A stretch of DNA of 64,000 bases, from NCBI RefSeq assembly GCF_016097555.1, contig NC_054701.1, positions 31,602,008 through 31,666,007 of the forward strand, read 5' to 3'. Position 1 is the first letter of the stretch. Each line of letters opens with the position of its first letter. The notes beneath the pieces are model-generated. The model made no database searches. It was not told the origin of the DNA and saw nothing but the letters and a program-made list of their open reading frames with translations. The translations under genes and the position numbers were made by a program. Origin of the DNA: Gigantopelta aegis (Eukaryota > Mollusca > Gastropoda > Neomphalida > Peltospiridae). Shown here piece after piece: positions 22,907 through 34,992 of the stretch.

Positions 22907-23475
22907 TGTACACGGGGATTCTATAATACCCGTAACTGAATAAAACACGATTGTCCAAATATCTGAGAAACGCTTCCTCCTAATTAACCCTAACTACTGT
23001 AACCTTGTAATACAGAATTAAATACTGGTATCACAATAAAGACAATAACCTACAGTTTACCTAGGTCCTCTAGGATGACTGGCTAAGCTTTTATATAATT
23101 ATTTAGGACAGTGAGCCTACAGAGGCAGTTATCAGATGACGCGGCGTTGGCTCGTCTAGGTCCCAGTATTGAACTAATATAGATCGTATATTTACCAAAG
23201 TGGACGACGACCGTTCAGTGGACCCGACCGTTCCCCTCGGATACCTCCAAATGTTTCTCCTCGATATCTCTAAATCCTAGCTATTTATTCAAAACTCTCA
23301 GAGACAGCGAAAATCGCCTGGGGGTACAAAGCGGTACCTCACGTATCATGTGGATTTTCCACAACCACCACGCCGGCATATTTTTCTCTGATCGTCAGAC
23401 TGGCTGTCGCCATTCCGCGAGCAATCCCCTGGCCATAAACAGCACTACCGGAGATATTACGTAACTACTATCCAC

Positions 23476-23867
23476 ATGGCCTCCACAGCTGGACTAAGTG
23501 CATATTGGAATGCCGGATCGCGCGAAGGTATTACTAACAAATTACCCATCTGGGCTAAGTGCATTTGGAACTGCACACGGCCTTCTAAAACAATTAATGT
23601 GGAGATCGTTTTCAACACAATCACGACATCCGATTCGGATTTTAGTGTTCGAGTAAACCCGAATCAGAGTTCGACACCGCGCTCAAACGCGACCCAAAAT
23701 TGTAATATTGACATCATGGCATCTGCTCCAAAGAAGAAAACGTCTGAATCCGTTTCTTTGAAAACTTTTTTAAAATGGCCATTTAGTGGCGATTTTGAAG
23801 TGGAAGTCGATGCAGTCGATAACGATCTGATATCTGTTAGATGTAGAGTTTCCAGTGACCATTACAA
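23476..23867 (+). CDS. Possible first exon of the FEN1-like nuclease gene
   Basis: This 130-codon open frame contains MASAPKKKTSESVSLKTFLK (ATG at 23716) and an acidic segment GDFEVEVDAVDNDLI. It ends at a donor (acaa|gtgaga) at 23868. Splicing to the acceptor at 24596 (tattttcag) keeps the frame and runs into MSDCVLC, the start of the next exon. The coding bias and the frame-preserving junction support an exon, but no domain was recognised and the true start (23476 or 23716) is open. Confidence 0.45.
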
Positions 23868-24112
23868 GTGAGATTCTTATGAAATTGCCTAAATAACATT
23901 TTTTTTAAGTGGCCATTCTTTAGTACGATACAAAAAGAAAAGTTGAGATTTTCGATATCCTTCTTCCTATTGTACACGTGCAAACGCATCCACTCCCACA
24001 GAGTCCATTCCCGTTTCGATGACGTAGGTAATAATAGGTATGAGCCTACATTGTACCCGCGTACGCATATATATAATTGATCCATATGTAAATTGCACAT
24101 TTGAACCAATAA

Positions 24113-24475
24113 TCCAGGAGCATTAGGTCTAATTTTGACCAAACCCGGAAATAAATAGTACTAAGCTGATTTTTTTCAGAATAGTTCCCTGATGTGGTTA
24201 GGAACAACATATTAAAAGTCCCCAAGTTTTCTGTGTGTGCTTTTTTTTTTAATGGCCGATATTCAAAATGGCCACTATTTTGGCCCAAAATATGAAGCAT
24301 TAGGTTTAACATGGACCTAACCTGGAAATAAATGGTACCAAACTATTTTTTCGAAATAATTTCCTAATATAGTTAGAAGCAATATATTAAGAGTCTCCAA
24401 ATTTCCTGTGAGTGACTTTTTTATGGCCCATATTCAAAATGGCGGCCATTTTGACCTAAAATATATAACTCACTT
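24113..24475. repeat. Two tandem copies of the ~170-bp flanking repeat (left side)
   Basis: The outer copy starts TCCAGGAGCATTAGG. Both copies share 'aggaacaacatattaaaag' or its variants and end in a caaaatgg..ccattttg palindrome; the second copy has the perfect 19-bp form CAAAATGGCGGCCATTTTG. The same unit occurs inverted at 29335-29496, on the other side of the nuclease gene. Confidence 0.8.
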
Positions 24476-24596
24476 CATAAGGTAGCATAGCACGGCTTGT
24501 TCGCACCAAAAACATACCCCAAACATACATAATATATATTGAACTGCTAAATATTGTTTACTACAATGTATGCTCTCTTTTTTCATTTATTTTCAG

Positions 24597-27500
24597 AAAA
24601 ATAATGTCAGATTGTGTGTTATGCAGTGAACACATTTCGCCCAGTGATGATGTAACGAAGAGTACACCTAAAGGTCTCAAAACACTGATCACGTCTAGCC
24701 TCTCACGCAAGGATGGATTGGTAGAAAGGCTAGAGAATATTGCTTTGCCACTGTCCGTACATACCAACTGCCGAAAAGACTACACAAGATCAACCAGTAT
24801 TAAGTCCTATCTATGAAAAGGTGATTCACCTCCAGAATCTACTGCAGAATCCAAGACATTGCGGTCTTGTGAAAGTCAATTTAATTTTATACATGACTGT
24901 TTGTTCTGTGGAGATGAAGCAAGTGTGTCTGTGAAACAAGCTGTAAAAAGGAGGAAGTCTGTAACTCAAGTTGAGACCATTGAATTTCGGGACAGTATCT
25001 TGGAACGTGCAGCTGAACGTAAAGACAATTGGGGAGACTGTTTTATTACGAGTACAAAACAGTATTGATCTTATTGCCGCCGAGGCCAGATATCATGATG
25101 AATGTCGCACGCGGTTCTTTCTTGCTAAAACACTAGATGGATATAAACGGCCACGTGGGAGACCTGAGGACGAGGCTAAAGTTGAAGCTTTCTTAAAACT
25201 CTGTACCTATTTAGATGACAATGACGAGTGTCAGTACTCCTTGTCTGAACTTCTCGAGCGCATGGATACCTATCTTGAAGGACAAGAGGGTTACACTACT
25301 AAGCATTTGCAGTTTAAGCTATCAGAAAACTGTGGTGATAAAATAACTACAACTATAATCCCTGGAAAATCCAATGTAGTTTGTTTTAGAGATGTGGCTC
25401 ATAGCATTTTGCATGAAAATTGGTACAATCTGAAATGCAATGACCCAGCAAATGAAAGGAAGCGTATAGTTGAGACAGCGGCATCAATTATACGATAGGA
25501 CATTCGACTTACTTTGTATGATTGTGATGCATATCCTTCACCAAGTGTAATTGAAAAGGATGATGAACTTGTACCAGATACTTTAAATTGTTTTATGAAT
25601 GGGGTTTTAAAACAAAAGGGTACAGAACAAGCTAGTGTAAACAAGAGGAGGACCGCGATATCACATTCCCTAATTGCAGCCTGTAGACCACGATCATTTA
25701 TTTCACCATTGTTACTTGCAATAGGAATTTACCTTCGTCGAAAATATGCTTCGCGTGAACTCATCGACATTTAAGTAGCTTGGGCTTCGCACACAATTAC
25801 AGAGAAATGCAGAGATATGAATATTCCATGATGGCTGGTGAAACACCTTTCTATGACCTGAATGGATTTGTCCAATTTGTTTTTGACAATGCTGACTTTA
25901 ATGTTCACTATCTTGATGGACACAACGCATTCCATAGCATGGGTGGAATTGCATGCGTCACTCCGGCTGGTATGTTAAGTCCCAGTAGAGTAGTGCCACG
26001 TATTCTTAATATCCCATTGACTGCTAGTCTTGGCAGCTGTAGCAATGTACCAATCAAAACCTACAATGCGCCAGCAGTTCCAGGTCTCAAATCTGTCATA
26101 ATCAAAGACGTTGCACTCCGCTCTGACAATGAGCCACAGGGACTTCAGTCTGCCAATGCAATGAATTCTCTTTGGTTAGTAGGCTACCACATCAAAGTTT
26201 CACCTTGTCCATCCTGGAGCGGTTTTATGCAGGAAGCCTTTAAAGGTGGAATTTATGATACCAGCAGAGTGGTTAGAGTCTGCCATTCATCAATCTAGAT
26301 CCTAACAATCTTACCACTATTTACATTACCCTCCACTTTGCCCAACACCTGTGTGAAAAATACAGCATATCGATATGCCCAGTGACTTTCGACCAGCCAC
26401 TGTACATCAAAGCAGCTGGTATTGTTGCAGAATCAAATGACCTTAAAAAATTCGTTGTACGGCTTGGTGGCTTCCATCTGCAATGTCTTTTATGGGCTCC
26501 ATTGGAAACATCATGGCAGGGAGTGGTCTTGAAGAACTGTGGGAATCGGTTTATGCCAAGGGTTCGGTGGTACATATGATTAGTGGGCATGCCTATTCCC
26601 GTGCATTGCGTGCACACTTTCAAACACAAGCAGCACTTGGCCAAATTCTTCTCCAAACACCAAATTGCTTCGATGGAATTGACACAGAACAGTTAAAAAC
26701 ATTGTACGAAGATCTTCTTGTTCAGAATGTGAATCCTGATGTTGTCGTTGAGGAACAGTGTGTCAAGCAAGTGACAGATTTGCTGGAAAGGGCAGGACAG
26801 CTAAACTGTGGATCAACTATTTCAAACAGGTGTCCACGATGCGTTTTTTTATATGTGCAGAGAGAACAGGTGACTGGTGGCTTCATCTTTACTCCGTAAA
26901 AAGAGATGCTTCCCTACTTCCATGCTGCTGGGCATCTTGCGTATGCAAAATCAGCTCACCTGTATGTCCAACAAATGATGGATCTTCACCACATAATGCC
27001 TGAAAAGGAATACAAGCAGTTCACACATAAGGGATATTTTACCATTCGGCGGTCAGACAAATTCTGGGATGGTGTATTTTCCGACCAAACCATTGAACAG
27101 TTTCTAATGAGACATTTGAAAACGAATGGCGGGACACGTTGCCGTGGAATCACAGATAGCACACTTGCAAGGTGGGTTCATGCTCTTCCACAATGTGTAC
27201 CCATCTGCAATGCACTGGAATCCTTCACATCAGTTCATTCTGGAACATCTGAACAACACAAAGACCTCCGTCAGGCCAGTCAGTCCAGGGACAAAACTGA
27301 CCTGGATTGCTTTGTTCAGTGGCTAGAAGCTCACCTTCCATTTGTTACACGTGAATCTGACAGCTTGGTTTCCATTGCTACTGGAATCATGGCAGATGAA
27401 TCTGTTAACTGTGATGATGCTCTTCACGTTGGCCAGTGTTCGATGGCAAAAATGACAGGCAAGACGTATTCTGAGGTGACTCTCAGTAGAAAAGACAAAG

Positions 27501-28888
27501 TGAAGTCAATTAGTGCTATGAAGAATACTGTCAAGATACGTGGTGAGAATGCAGTTGTCAATCCAGAACTGATGTTCAATAGAATTACAAGTACAGAGAT
27601 GGAAACCTTCCTACAGTACGAACTGGCACCACAGCCCCCATCTCTTTTTCTAGATGGACAAATGAGGAAGACAACAAAGAGTGCGCTGGGAAGAATGCTT
27701 AAGTCGCTGATTGTTTGTCAGAACACAATTCCTGAGCATGCTAACTTTGTTATCGATGGAGGCTACTTACTTCACGCAGTGGTGTGGCCTAAACCAGCAA
27801 TATATGCAGATGTGTGTGAGGCTTACAAAGCTTACATAATAAAACACTACAATGTAGGTGCCACTGTTGTGTTTGATGGGTACGATGGGGCCCCCCTTCA
27901 ACCAAATCAGCAGAGCAGAACCGCAGAGCAAAGAACTGTACTTCCGCAAATATTCTAGTTGCACCTAATTTGCCACCCACCACACCTCAGGGTGCATTTC
28001 TCGGAAATAACTGTAACAAGACACGCTTTATTCAAACATTGTCCCCTGAACTTAATTCCATTGGAATTGTTGTGAAGCAGGCAGAATCAGATGCTGATAC
28101 CCTAATTGTGTCAACAGCACTCCAGATGGCAGAATCAGACCATGATCAACCAGTAGTTATTGTTGGGACAGACACTGATCTCTTGGTCATGTTGATAGCA
28201 CGTGCAACACAATCTATGGATATGTACATGCTGTGCCAGAGTAATCCGATGACTCTCTACAGCATGGGACAACTTCAGAAGGCACTTGGGAGTACAAGAC
28301 AGCATTTTGTTTATACGCGCCATAACAGGATGCGATACTACGTCAGCACTCTATGGCCAAGGCAAAGTTAAAGCCTTAAAACTAGCACGGAAAAATGATG
28401 AACATTTGTGCTCTTAAATGGATGTATTTGCACTTGATTCCAGCACCCAATAAAATGTAGCCACTGCAGGTGAGATGGAGCTGAACAGTTTCCTACACTT
28501 AACAAATACAGACACGTGGCATATAAGCGTTTAGTGGTTAAAACACCAACAAGCAGCGCATTCAAAATAGCATGTCTGCCACCTACCAGTTCAGCTGCTA
28601 AACAACACTCGTACAGTGTATCTGCAACTTCAACAGTGGTTGGGGCATTGCTTTTCTCCCACCGAGTGGGGGTGGAAAACAGAAAGACAAACCCTGGTTG
28701 CAATTGCCACTGACCAGCCAGTTGCTCCACAAACATTGTTGAAGCAGGTTAGCTGTGGCTGTCAAACGGGATGTGGAAATGCCTGTGGTTGCCGAAAAGG
28801 GGGAATGGTTTGTTCTGAAATGTGCTTCCATTGTATGGGAGAGACATGCAGCAACACAGTAACCCGTTCTATGGCTGATGATGACTAA
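24597..28888 (+). pseudogene. Large protein: zinc motif, FEN1/XPG-like nuclease, cysteine-rich tail (decayed)
   Basis: The start is MSDCVLCSEH with a later CRKDY (zinc-binding-like). A long middle region contains EARYHDECR, SHSLIAACRPRSFISPLLLA and YFTIRRSDKFWDGVFSD. From about 27745 come FEN1-family signatures in the right order: VIDGGYLLH, VVFDGYDG, ESDADTLIV, VGTDTDLLVML and a helix-hairpin-like GCDTTSALYGQGKVKALKLA (28328-28387). The tail (about 28748-28860) is cysteine-rich (CGCQTGCGNACGCRKGG). Lesions include stops at 24814 and 25496 and shifts near 25035, 25770, 26275, 26485, 26825, 27890 and 28300. I recall similar uncharacterised multi-copy proteins in invertebrate genomes. The nuclease assignment is inferred from motifs. 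Confidence 0.75.
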
Positions 28889-29027
28889 TGTGCCTATGGT
28901 TTAAAATTGGTCTCCTGTATCTCTGAACCTAACTATGTTAAGTATTTGTATATGTATACTTTAACTTGCCGAAAAATAATTATGACTAAAATCAAATATG
29001 TTTTGTTGTTGCTTTCTATACCAGATG

Positions 29028-29310
29028 CTCCTGCGTGTGCTGTAACCTCACCGTGGTGCAGGGGTGTAACATTCTCTTTGAGAATGGCCAATACAGCACA
29101 AAATTGAAGTTTTGAGTAGAATTCAGTATCCGTAAAATTCTGTGATATTTGTGTTTTTGCACAGTACTTTACAGTTTTTGTTTACGTCTTGAATTTTTAT
29201 ATTGATGTTGATCATCGCTTTATTTATTTGCATTACCATAGTTTGACACCCAATGGCCGATGTATTTTTCGTGCTGGGGTGTCGTTAAACATTCATTCAT
29301 TCATTCATTC
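29028..29310 (+). mobile_element. LINE-A-derived short element
   Basis: It starts with the LINE-A 5' module ('ctgtaacctcaccgtggtgc') and ends with the 3' module and (ATTC)n. It is flanked by ctataccagatg at 29016-29027 and 29310-29321. Confidence 0.9.
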
Positions 29311-29334
29311 TATACCAGATGATTTATATTTTTT

Positions 29335-29496
29335 CGACCAAAATGGCGGCCATTTTGAATATCGGCCATATAAAAAAAAGCACATGCAGGAAACTTAGGG
29401 ACTTTTAATATGTTGTTCCTAACCACATCAGGGTACTATTTTGAAAAAATCAGCTTAGTACTATTTATTTCTGGGTCAAACCCTAATGCTCCTGGA
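29335..29496. repeat. ~165-bp flanking repeat, right side, inverted
   Basis: It begins with the palindrome caaaatggcggccattttg and ends 'cctaatgctcctgga', the complement of the outer end of the left copy. Orientation relative to the left copies is that of terminal inverted repeats around the nuclease gene. No matching target duplication was found outside 24113 and 29496. Confidence 0.8.
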
Positions 29497-29534
29497 CTAC
29501 AAATCACTGGCGATAATTATTTCTAGTGTCGCTG

Positions 29535-29912
29535 TTAAAGGGAAATTCCTGAGTTTATTGCACTTTTGAGATATTGTCGACTAACAGAGACTTTTTAACG
29601 ATTGTAATTACAAATCAAATATATTTTTCTGCATAAAATATTACTGGCTGTATATTAAACGTGTTTCTGATCGTACAAATATTTGTACTAGGTTAAATTT
29701 CATCTTATTTTCTAAAATATAGTTTTTTCGTACGTACGAAATTATTTGAAGACAAAATCCAGTTTGGGCTTCTTACAAATATTAAGACGACCAAAACACA
29801 TTGAATATATACACACTGATATTCTAAACAAGAAAATAGATTTAATATGTAAGCTCAATCGTAGATATATTTTTTCAGTCGGAAACATCTCACAATGCAG
29901 CAAACTCAGGAA
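29535..29912. mobile_element. TTAA MITE split by LINE-A
   Basis: TTAA at 29535-29538 is followed by agggaaattcctgag and the shared interior. The MITE is interrupted at 'aaactcaggaat' by the LINE-A tail. Its last bases resume at 35508-35529, after the LINE ('aaactcaggaatgtccct'). Confidence 0.9.
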
Positions 29913-30089
29913 TGAATGAATGAATGTTTGTTTACCGACACCCCAGCACAAAAAATACATATCGGCTATTGGGTGTCACAAATGGTAAGTATATGAACAT
30001 ATTATTTATATATATTTATGTAAAACCACAGTGTAAAGAGCTGTGGGTGGAAAGTGTAATACAATATATAAAATCAAGTTAAGTATATC

Positions 30090-33000
30090 TTAAATTTGTT
30101 TATAGAAATCAAAGTGTTTTAAAAACTTTACAATTAACATTGGATGGAATTTAAACGATTCCAAAACATTTTTGTTGCCAAATATATCATTTCTTGTCGG
30201 CTTGAGATGATCACACCCCACCAAAATGTGACGCACAGTCAGTGTACACTGACAGTGTTCACACTGAGGAGGAGGGTCTTTCTTTAAAATAAATGAATGC
30301 GTCAAATATGTATGGCCGATGCGGGCACGGCATAAGACTACTTCATCCTTCCTGCACCGCCTGTAGGATGACTGCCACTCTGAACCTTATTCGCAACCGC
30401 ACCGTCGCAATCATCTTCCCAAATCGCTGTAGGGGACACCAACATGAACACGGGGCAAGTTCAAAGCAGACTTGGTAGCAACAACTGCCTTTTCGTTACC
30501 CTTAATGCCAACATGGCTGGGTACCCAACAAAATATATCATCTTTATTGGCAATTAATAAAAAGACACACTTTCGTATCACCATCCCAACTAACGGATGC
30601 TCCAATTTCATGTACTGTAGAGCTTGGAGACACGAAAGAGTCTGTAAAAATAATATATGTGCATACACATGAATCCTTAATCTGTTCCAGGGCTTTAATG
30701 ATTGCCCAAATTTAAGCAGTAAAGATTGATGCTGAATCGGGCAATCTCATGGAAATTATTGCGTCTGATGGAAAAACTGTAGCGCAGGCCACAGAATTCC
30801 CATCCCGTGATCCGCCTGTGTAAACAGGAATGTAATCACAGTACCGCTCTTGGATTTCCATGAAATGTTGTTTATAAATAACTGCATCTGTGCGATCTTT
30901 CTTTAGATGCACAAGATCAAATACAATATTTGGTGGTTTGATACACCAAGGTGGCAAAATAAAATATGAAGGCGTTTCCAAAATGTCTGTTAAATCAATG
31001 TTGGAAACTTATTAAAACTGCTTAATGCGAAGACCAAATGTTCGAATCGCATTCGCATCAAATAACTTCATATATTTGTTATCAAACACCGCATTATGTG
31101 CAGGATGTTTTGGCATTGATTTAATCTTTGTAGCATACTGCAGAGAAAGCTTTGCACTACATACAAGCTCTCCACGGGAGATGTTTTGAAAGCACCAAGA
31201 CAAAGCCTAAGTCCCTGGTTGTGTATAGGATCTAGCATTTGCAAGTAAGACTTACGTGCTGACCCATACACAATGCACCCATAATCAAGTTTAGACCGAA
31301 CTAAAGATCTATAAAGTCGGAGCATAACCTTTCGATCTGCTCCCCATTCAGTCTTGCCAATAACTTTTAAGATATTGAGGGCCTTTAAGCCCTTCTTTTT
31401 CACATACTGTAAATGAGGAACAAAAGATAGCCTCCTGTCAAAAATAATCCCCAGAAATTTGGTCTCCTCCACAACTGGAACCGGATTTTTGTCCAGAAAC
31501 AGCTGAGGATCTGAATGGTGACCTCTTTTTTGGCAGATATGCATACAGACGGTTTTTGACTTTGAGAATCGAAATCCATTGTTAGTTGTCCATTGCTGAA
31601 GTTTATTCAAACAAAGCTACAACTGACGTTCAGTGATACTCATACTGGACGATCTGCAGCAAATCTGAAAATCGTCGACATATAAAGAGCTATCAACGCC
31701 AGGTTTTAAACACTGGGTGATGCTGTTACTTTTCACGGAAAATAAAGTTACTGACAGGATGCTACTTTGAGGCACACCCATCTCTTGGGAGTGAGAATCG
31801 GATAACGTAGATCCCACTCGTACCATGAAAGACCTATTCTGTAAGAAATAATTTGAGATAAAGTCAGGCATACGGCCTCTTGAGGCCCATGCCATGGAGG
31901 TCTTTCAAAATCGCATACTTCCACGTGGTATCATAAGCTTTCTCGAGGTCCAAAAAGACCGATACCAAATACTGGTTATGGATAAAAGCATCCCTACAAA
32001 ACGTTTCAAATCTAACAAGATGATCAACTGTGCTACGTCTAGTCCTGAACCCACACTGCATATTAGTAAGCAATTTGTGGGACTCCAGATACCAGACAAG
32101 TCTACGGTTGATAATTCTTTCCATGGTTTTACAAATGCAACTTGTCAAAGCAATAGGGCAATAACTGGTAGGATTTGTTGGGTCCTTACCAGGCTTAGGA
32201 ATAGGAATGACAATGGCTTTTCTCCAATCAGAAGGAAAGTCACCCGAAATCCAGATTTTGTTAAAGATATTTAATAGAACCATTAAGGATGATTCAAGTA
32301 AGTGTTTTAAGAGTTGATAATGTATTTGATCTGGTCCTACTGAAGTATCATGGGCTCTACGTACAGCGTCCTGCAACTCCTCCAAAGAGAAGTGCCTGTT
32401 GTATACTTCAGCATTTTCAGATGAAAAGTTATAGGTTGCTTTTCACCTTTATTTCTGACAGATGTAAAAGCATCTGTACTGAAAGAAGAAGTTATGAGAG
32501 AAATTGTCTGCCAATACATTCGCAATGTCACGATGAGACGTCACATCCGTGTCATTGACAGACAAATGGCGAACTGTATTATTGGATTCTTTTCCCTTGA
32601 TTTTACGTATCCTATTCCAGACAGATTTCACAGATGTTTGAGAACTCAACTTGGAGGCATAATTTCTTCAAGATGATTTCTTACTCTGTCTGATAGTTTT
32701 ACGAGCCTTTGCCCGAGCAATGCGATAACTATTCAAGTTATCCCCGGTAGGTTCGCGTTTGAACCTCTCGAGGGTCCTGTTTCGCGCTTTGATTGCATCT
32801 TTGCATGTCTCATTGGACCATGGTTTATTGAAACGCTTCGGTACTGCCGAAGTCTTAGGAATAGTTTCCTCTGCAATATCTTTCAAGATGGAGGTGAACA
32901 AAGACATGAGATCATCGGCACCAGTCATGGCAGTTTGTTGCAGTCGAGTGCTGCATAGATGCTGAAATTGATCCCAGTTTACCCCTGTCAACTTCCATCT

Positions 33001-33681
33001 CTGAACCCTTTCAAGTGATGGAGGTCCATCATTCTCCAAAATAATTGGAAAGTGGTCACTACCACAAGGGTCTGGACAAACTTTCCAGGAGAAATCAAGA
33101 CAAAGTGATGGACTACAAAGGGTTAAATCAATGGATGTGAAAGAACCACTTGCAGGATGAAAGTATGTATGACTTTTATCATTAAGTAATATTGTCATTT
33201 TTGAGAATTAAGTCCTCTAATTGTTTACCTCCAGTATTTATGTCATCGCATGCCCACAAAGTGTGGTGAGCATTAAAATCTCCCATGATAATAAAGGGAA
33301 TAGGGAGTTGGTCAAGAAGACCTTGAAAGTCCCTAGTTTAAAATTGTAATTGTTTCGAGGGGGTAAATAAACTGAACAGAGAGTAATAGTTTTATGAGCC
33401 GTGACCTTTGCAGCCACAACTTGTAAAGCTGACTTTAATATGACTTCACACTGGGGAATGTTTTCATTTACAATAATGGAAACGCCCCCAGACGCTCTAT
33501 TTTCAGTTTGTTAACATTTATGGTAAAGATTAAATCCTCTGATGTTAATACTGTCAGTATCCTTCAGGAAGGTTTCCTGAAGACACATTGCAAGAAGATT
33601 ATATTTTTGAATTAGAAGACTTCATTCATGAAAATTGGGCCAAAGCCCACGATAGTTCCACTGGATAACTTTATTTTCCAT
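30090..33681 (-). pseudogene. LINE-A ORF2 (endonuclease-RT-RNase H), broken
   Basis: The ATG at 33681 (MENKVIQWNYRG) overlaps the end of ORF1. The endonuclease part shows SFTSIDLTLCSP and GSDHFPIILENDGPP. Reverse transcriptase shows VIPIPKPGKDPTNPTSYCPI, VFLDLEKAYDT, GVPQSSILS and the catalytic SLYVDD. RNase H shows VYTGGSRDG, where related copies have TDGS, and the C-terminus has a CEHC..CTLTVRHILVGCDH zinc-like motif. Several frameshifts split the frame, for example near 33200, 31890, 31612 and 31200, and between 30712 and 30668. Confidence 0.88.
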
Positions 33682-34992
33682 CGGGAGGAAGTATGGGTTT
33701 TATCTTCGGCTTTGCTGGTCTTTGTGATCGGCAATGATCTGGAGATGAAATCTGCATATCATCATCACCGATATCAGCCAAAGTATCATACATATTGCTG
33801 ATCGGGACCGAACGTAGTTCAATCTTTTTCAGCCTACCAGACAGTACTTCTGTAGCTGTCTTTGTGTCACTGCCTGTCTTAGGGAGACTAGTGCTCGACC
33901 TATTTGGGGGATTCTTAGAATCCAATGACACTTGTGTTTCAATTTTTTTGTTTTGGAGAGTAACTTTTTCTTTTTGTGCTGCTTTCTGCACTTATTTTTG
34001 TGCCTTCTCAATGTCAGACAGTTTTTTGTACTTGGCTTCGTCACAGTGCCAGGTTAGGTCTGTGTTGACCGCAACACTTTTACTGGCGACTTTGGCAGCA
34101 GCTGCTGCTGCATATGACTTGTCAGCCACTGTCGGTGTTGCTGTCTCCACCAACCTTCTGGCATCCATGAAGGATATTTTATTTTGTACCTTAACCTGTT
34201 GAACTCGTTTTTCCAGTTTCCACCGTGGACACTTGCATATGCACAGTGGTTGCCCTTGCAGTTGAGACAAAGTACATCGTTCTTGCATGTCTTGCTGCCA
34301 TGGTCTAAAAGACCACAACGAGCACATGTAAGTTTACCACGACACGTCTTCTGACCATGGCGAAACCTCTGGCATTTGAAGCAACGCAAGGGGTTTGGAA
34401 TAAAGGGTTCAACAGGAATATTAAGGTAACCGGCTTTGACAGATTGAGGAAGGGTGGGGACGTTAAAGGTGAGGATACAAGTATTCGTCGGTAACAAATC
34501 ATTGTTTCGACGAACCTTTATCCTCCTCACAGCAGTAACACCCTGAAAACTTAAATTTTGGCATATTTCTTCCTCACTTACTCCTTCCAGATCTCTGCAT
34601 CTGATCACTCCCTTTGACGAGTAGTGGGAGGTATGTGGAGTTACCTTAATCGGCACATTGCAAAAAACTGTCGACTTGAGGAGGAAAGTTGAATGTTTTT
34701 CGGTTAAACACTCAACCAACAGCCCATTCTTGATTTTTGTTAACAGATTTTGGCTCACCAGCCAAGCCAACAATTGCCTTTTGAATAGCAAAAGGTGAAA
34801 GTTTATTCAAGGCCCTTCATCAGTGGAACTGATGACGAGAAACCTTGGCCAATGTTGTGAAGAAATCACTTTGGATTTCTTCACATTTATTTTAGATTTC
34901 ATGGACTCTTCGTCCGAAGATAAGAAATCCGAAACTTCGGTGTGGACCCTTTTAAGGGTCTCATCTAAGGTTGATAAATTTGTTTTACCCAT
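33671..34992 (-). pseudogene. LINE-A ORF1 (gag-like, three CCHC knuckles), broken
   Basis: The ATG at 34992 starts MGKTNLSTLDETLKR, followed by an acidic stretch (FLSSDEESMKS) and WPRFLVISSTDEG. Zinc knuckles are CFKCQRFRHGQKTC, CARCGLLDHGSKTC and a third, CLNCKGNHC, which is damaged. Lesions are a one-base loss near 34812, a four-base loss near 34232 and a TAA at 33992-33994. The stop overlaps the ORF2 ATG in gATGGAAAATAA. The protein would coat the LINE RNA. Confidence 0.88.

Larger units (their letters stand above)
22329..23475. other. Non-coding spacer
   Basis: It holds a 32-bp tandem repeat, a 16-bp palindrome, AT runs and two copies of 'gcgttggctcgtcta' (near 22863 and 23144). No gene is supported. 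A promoter for the following exon could lie in its last few hundred bases; no TATA box is evident. Confidence 0.45.

Noticed and set aside
24113..29496. Calling the nuclease gene and repeats a proven transposon
   Set aside because: No target duplication or second copy is visible, and a possible upstream exon lies outside the repeats, so it is kept as a candidate only.
33795..34202. Plus-strand frame of 135 codons inside LINE-A
   Set aside because: Antisense to ORF1; no independent support.
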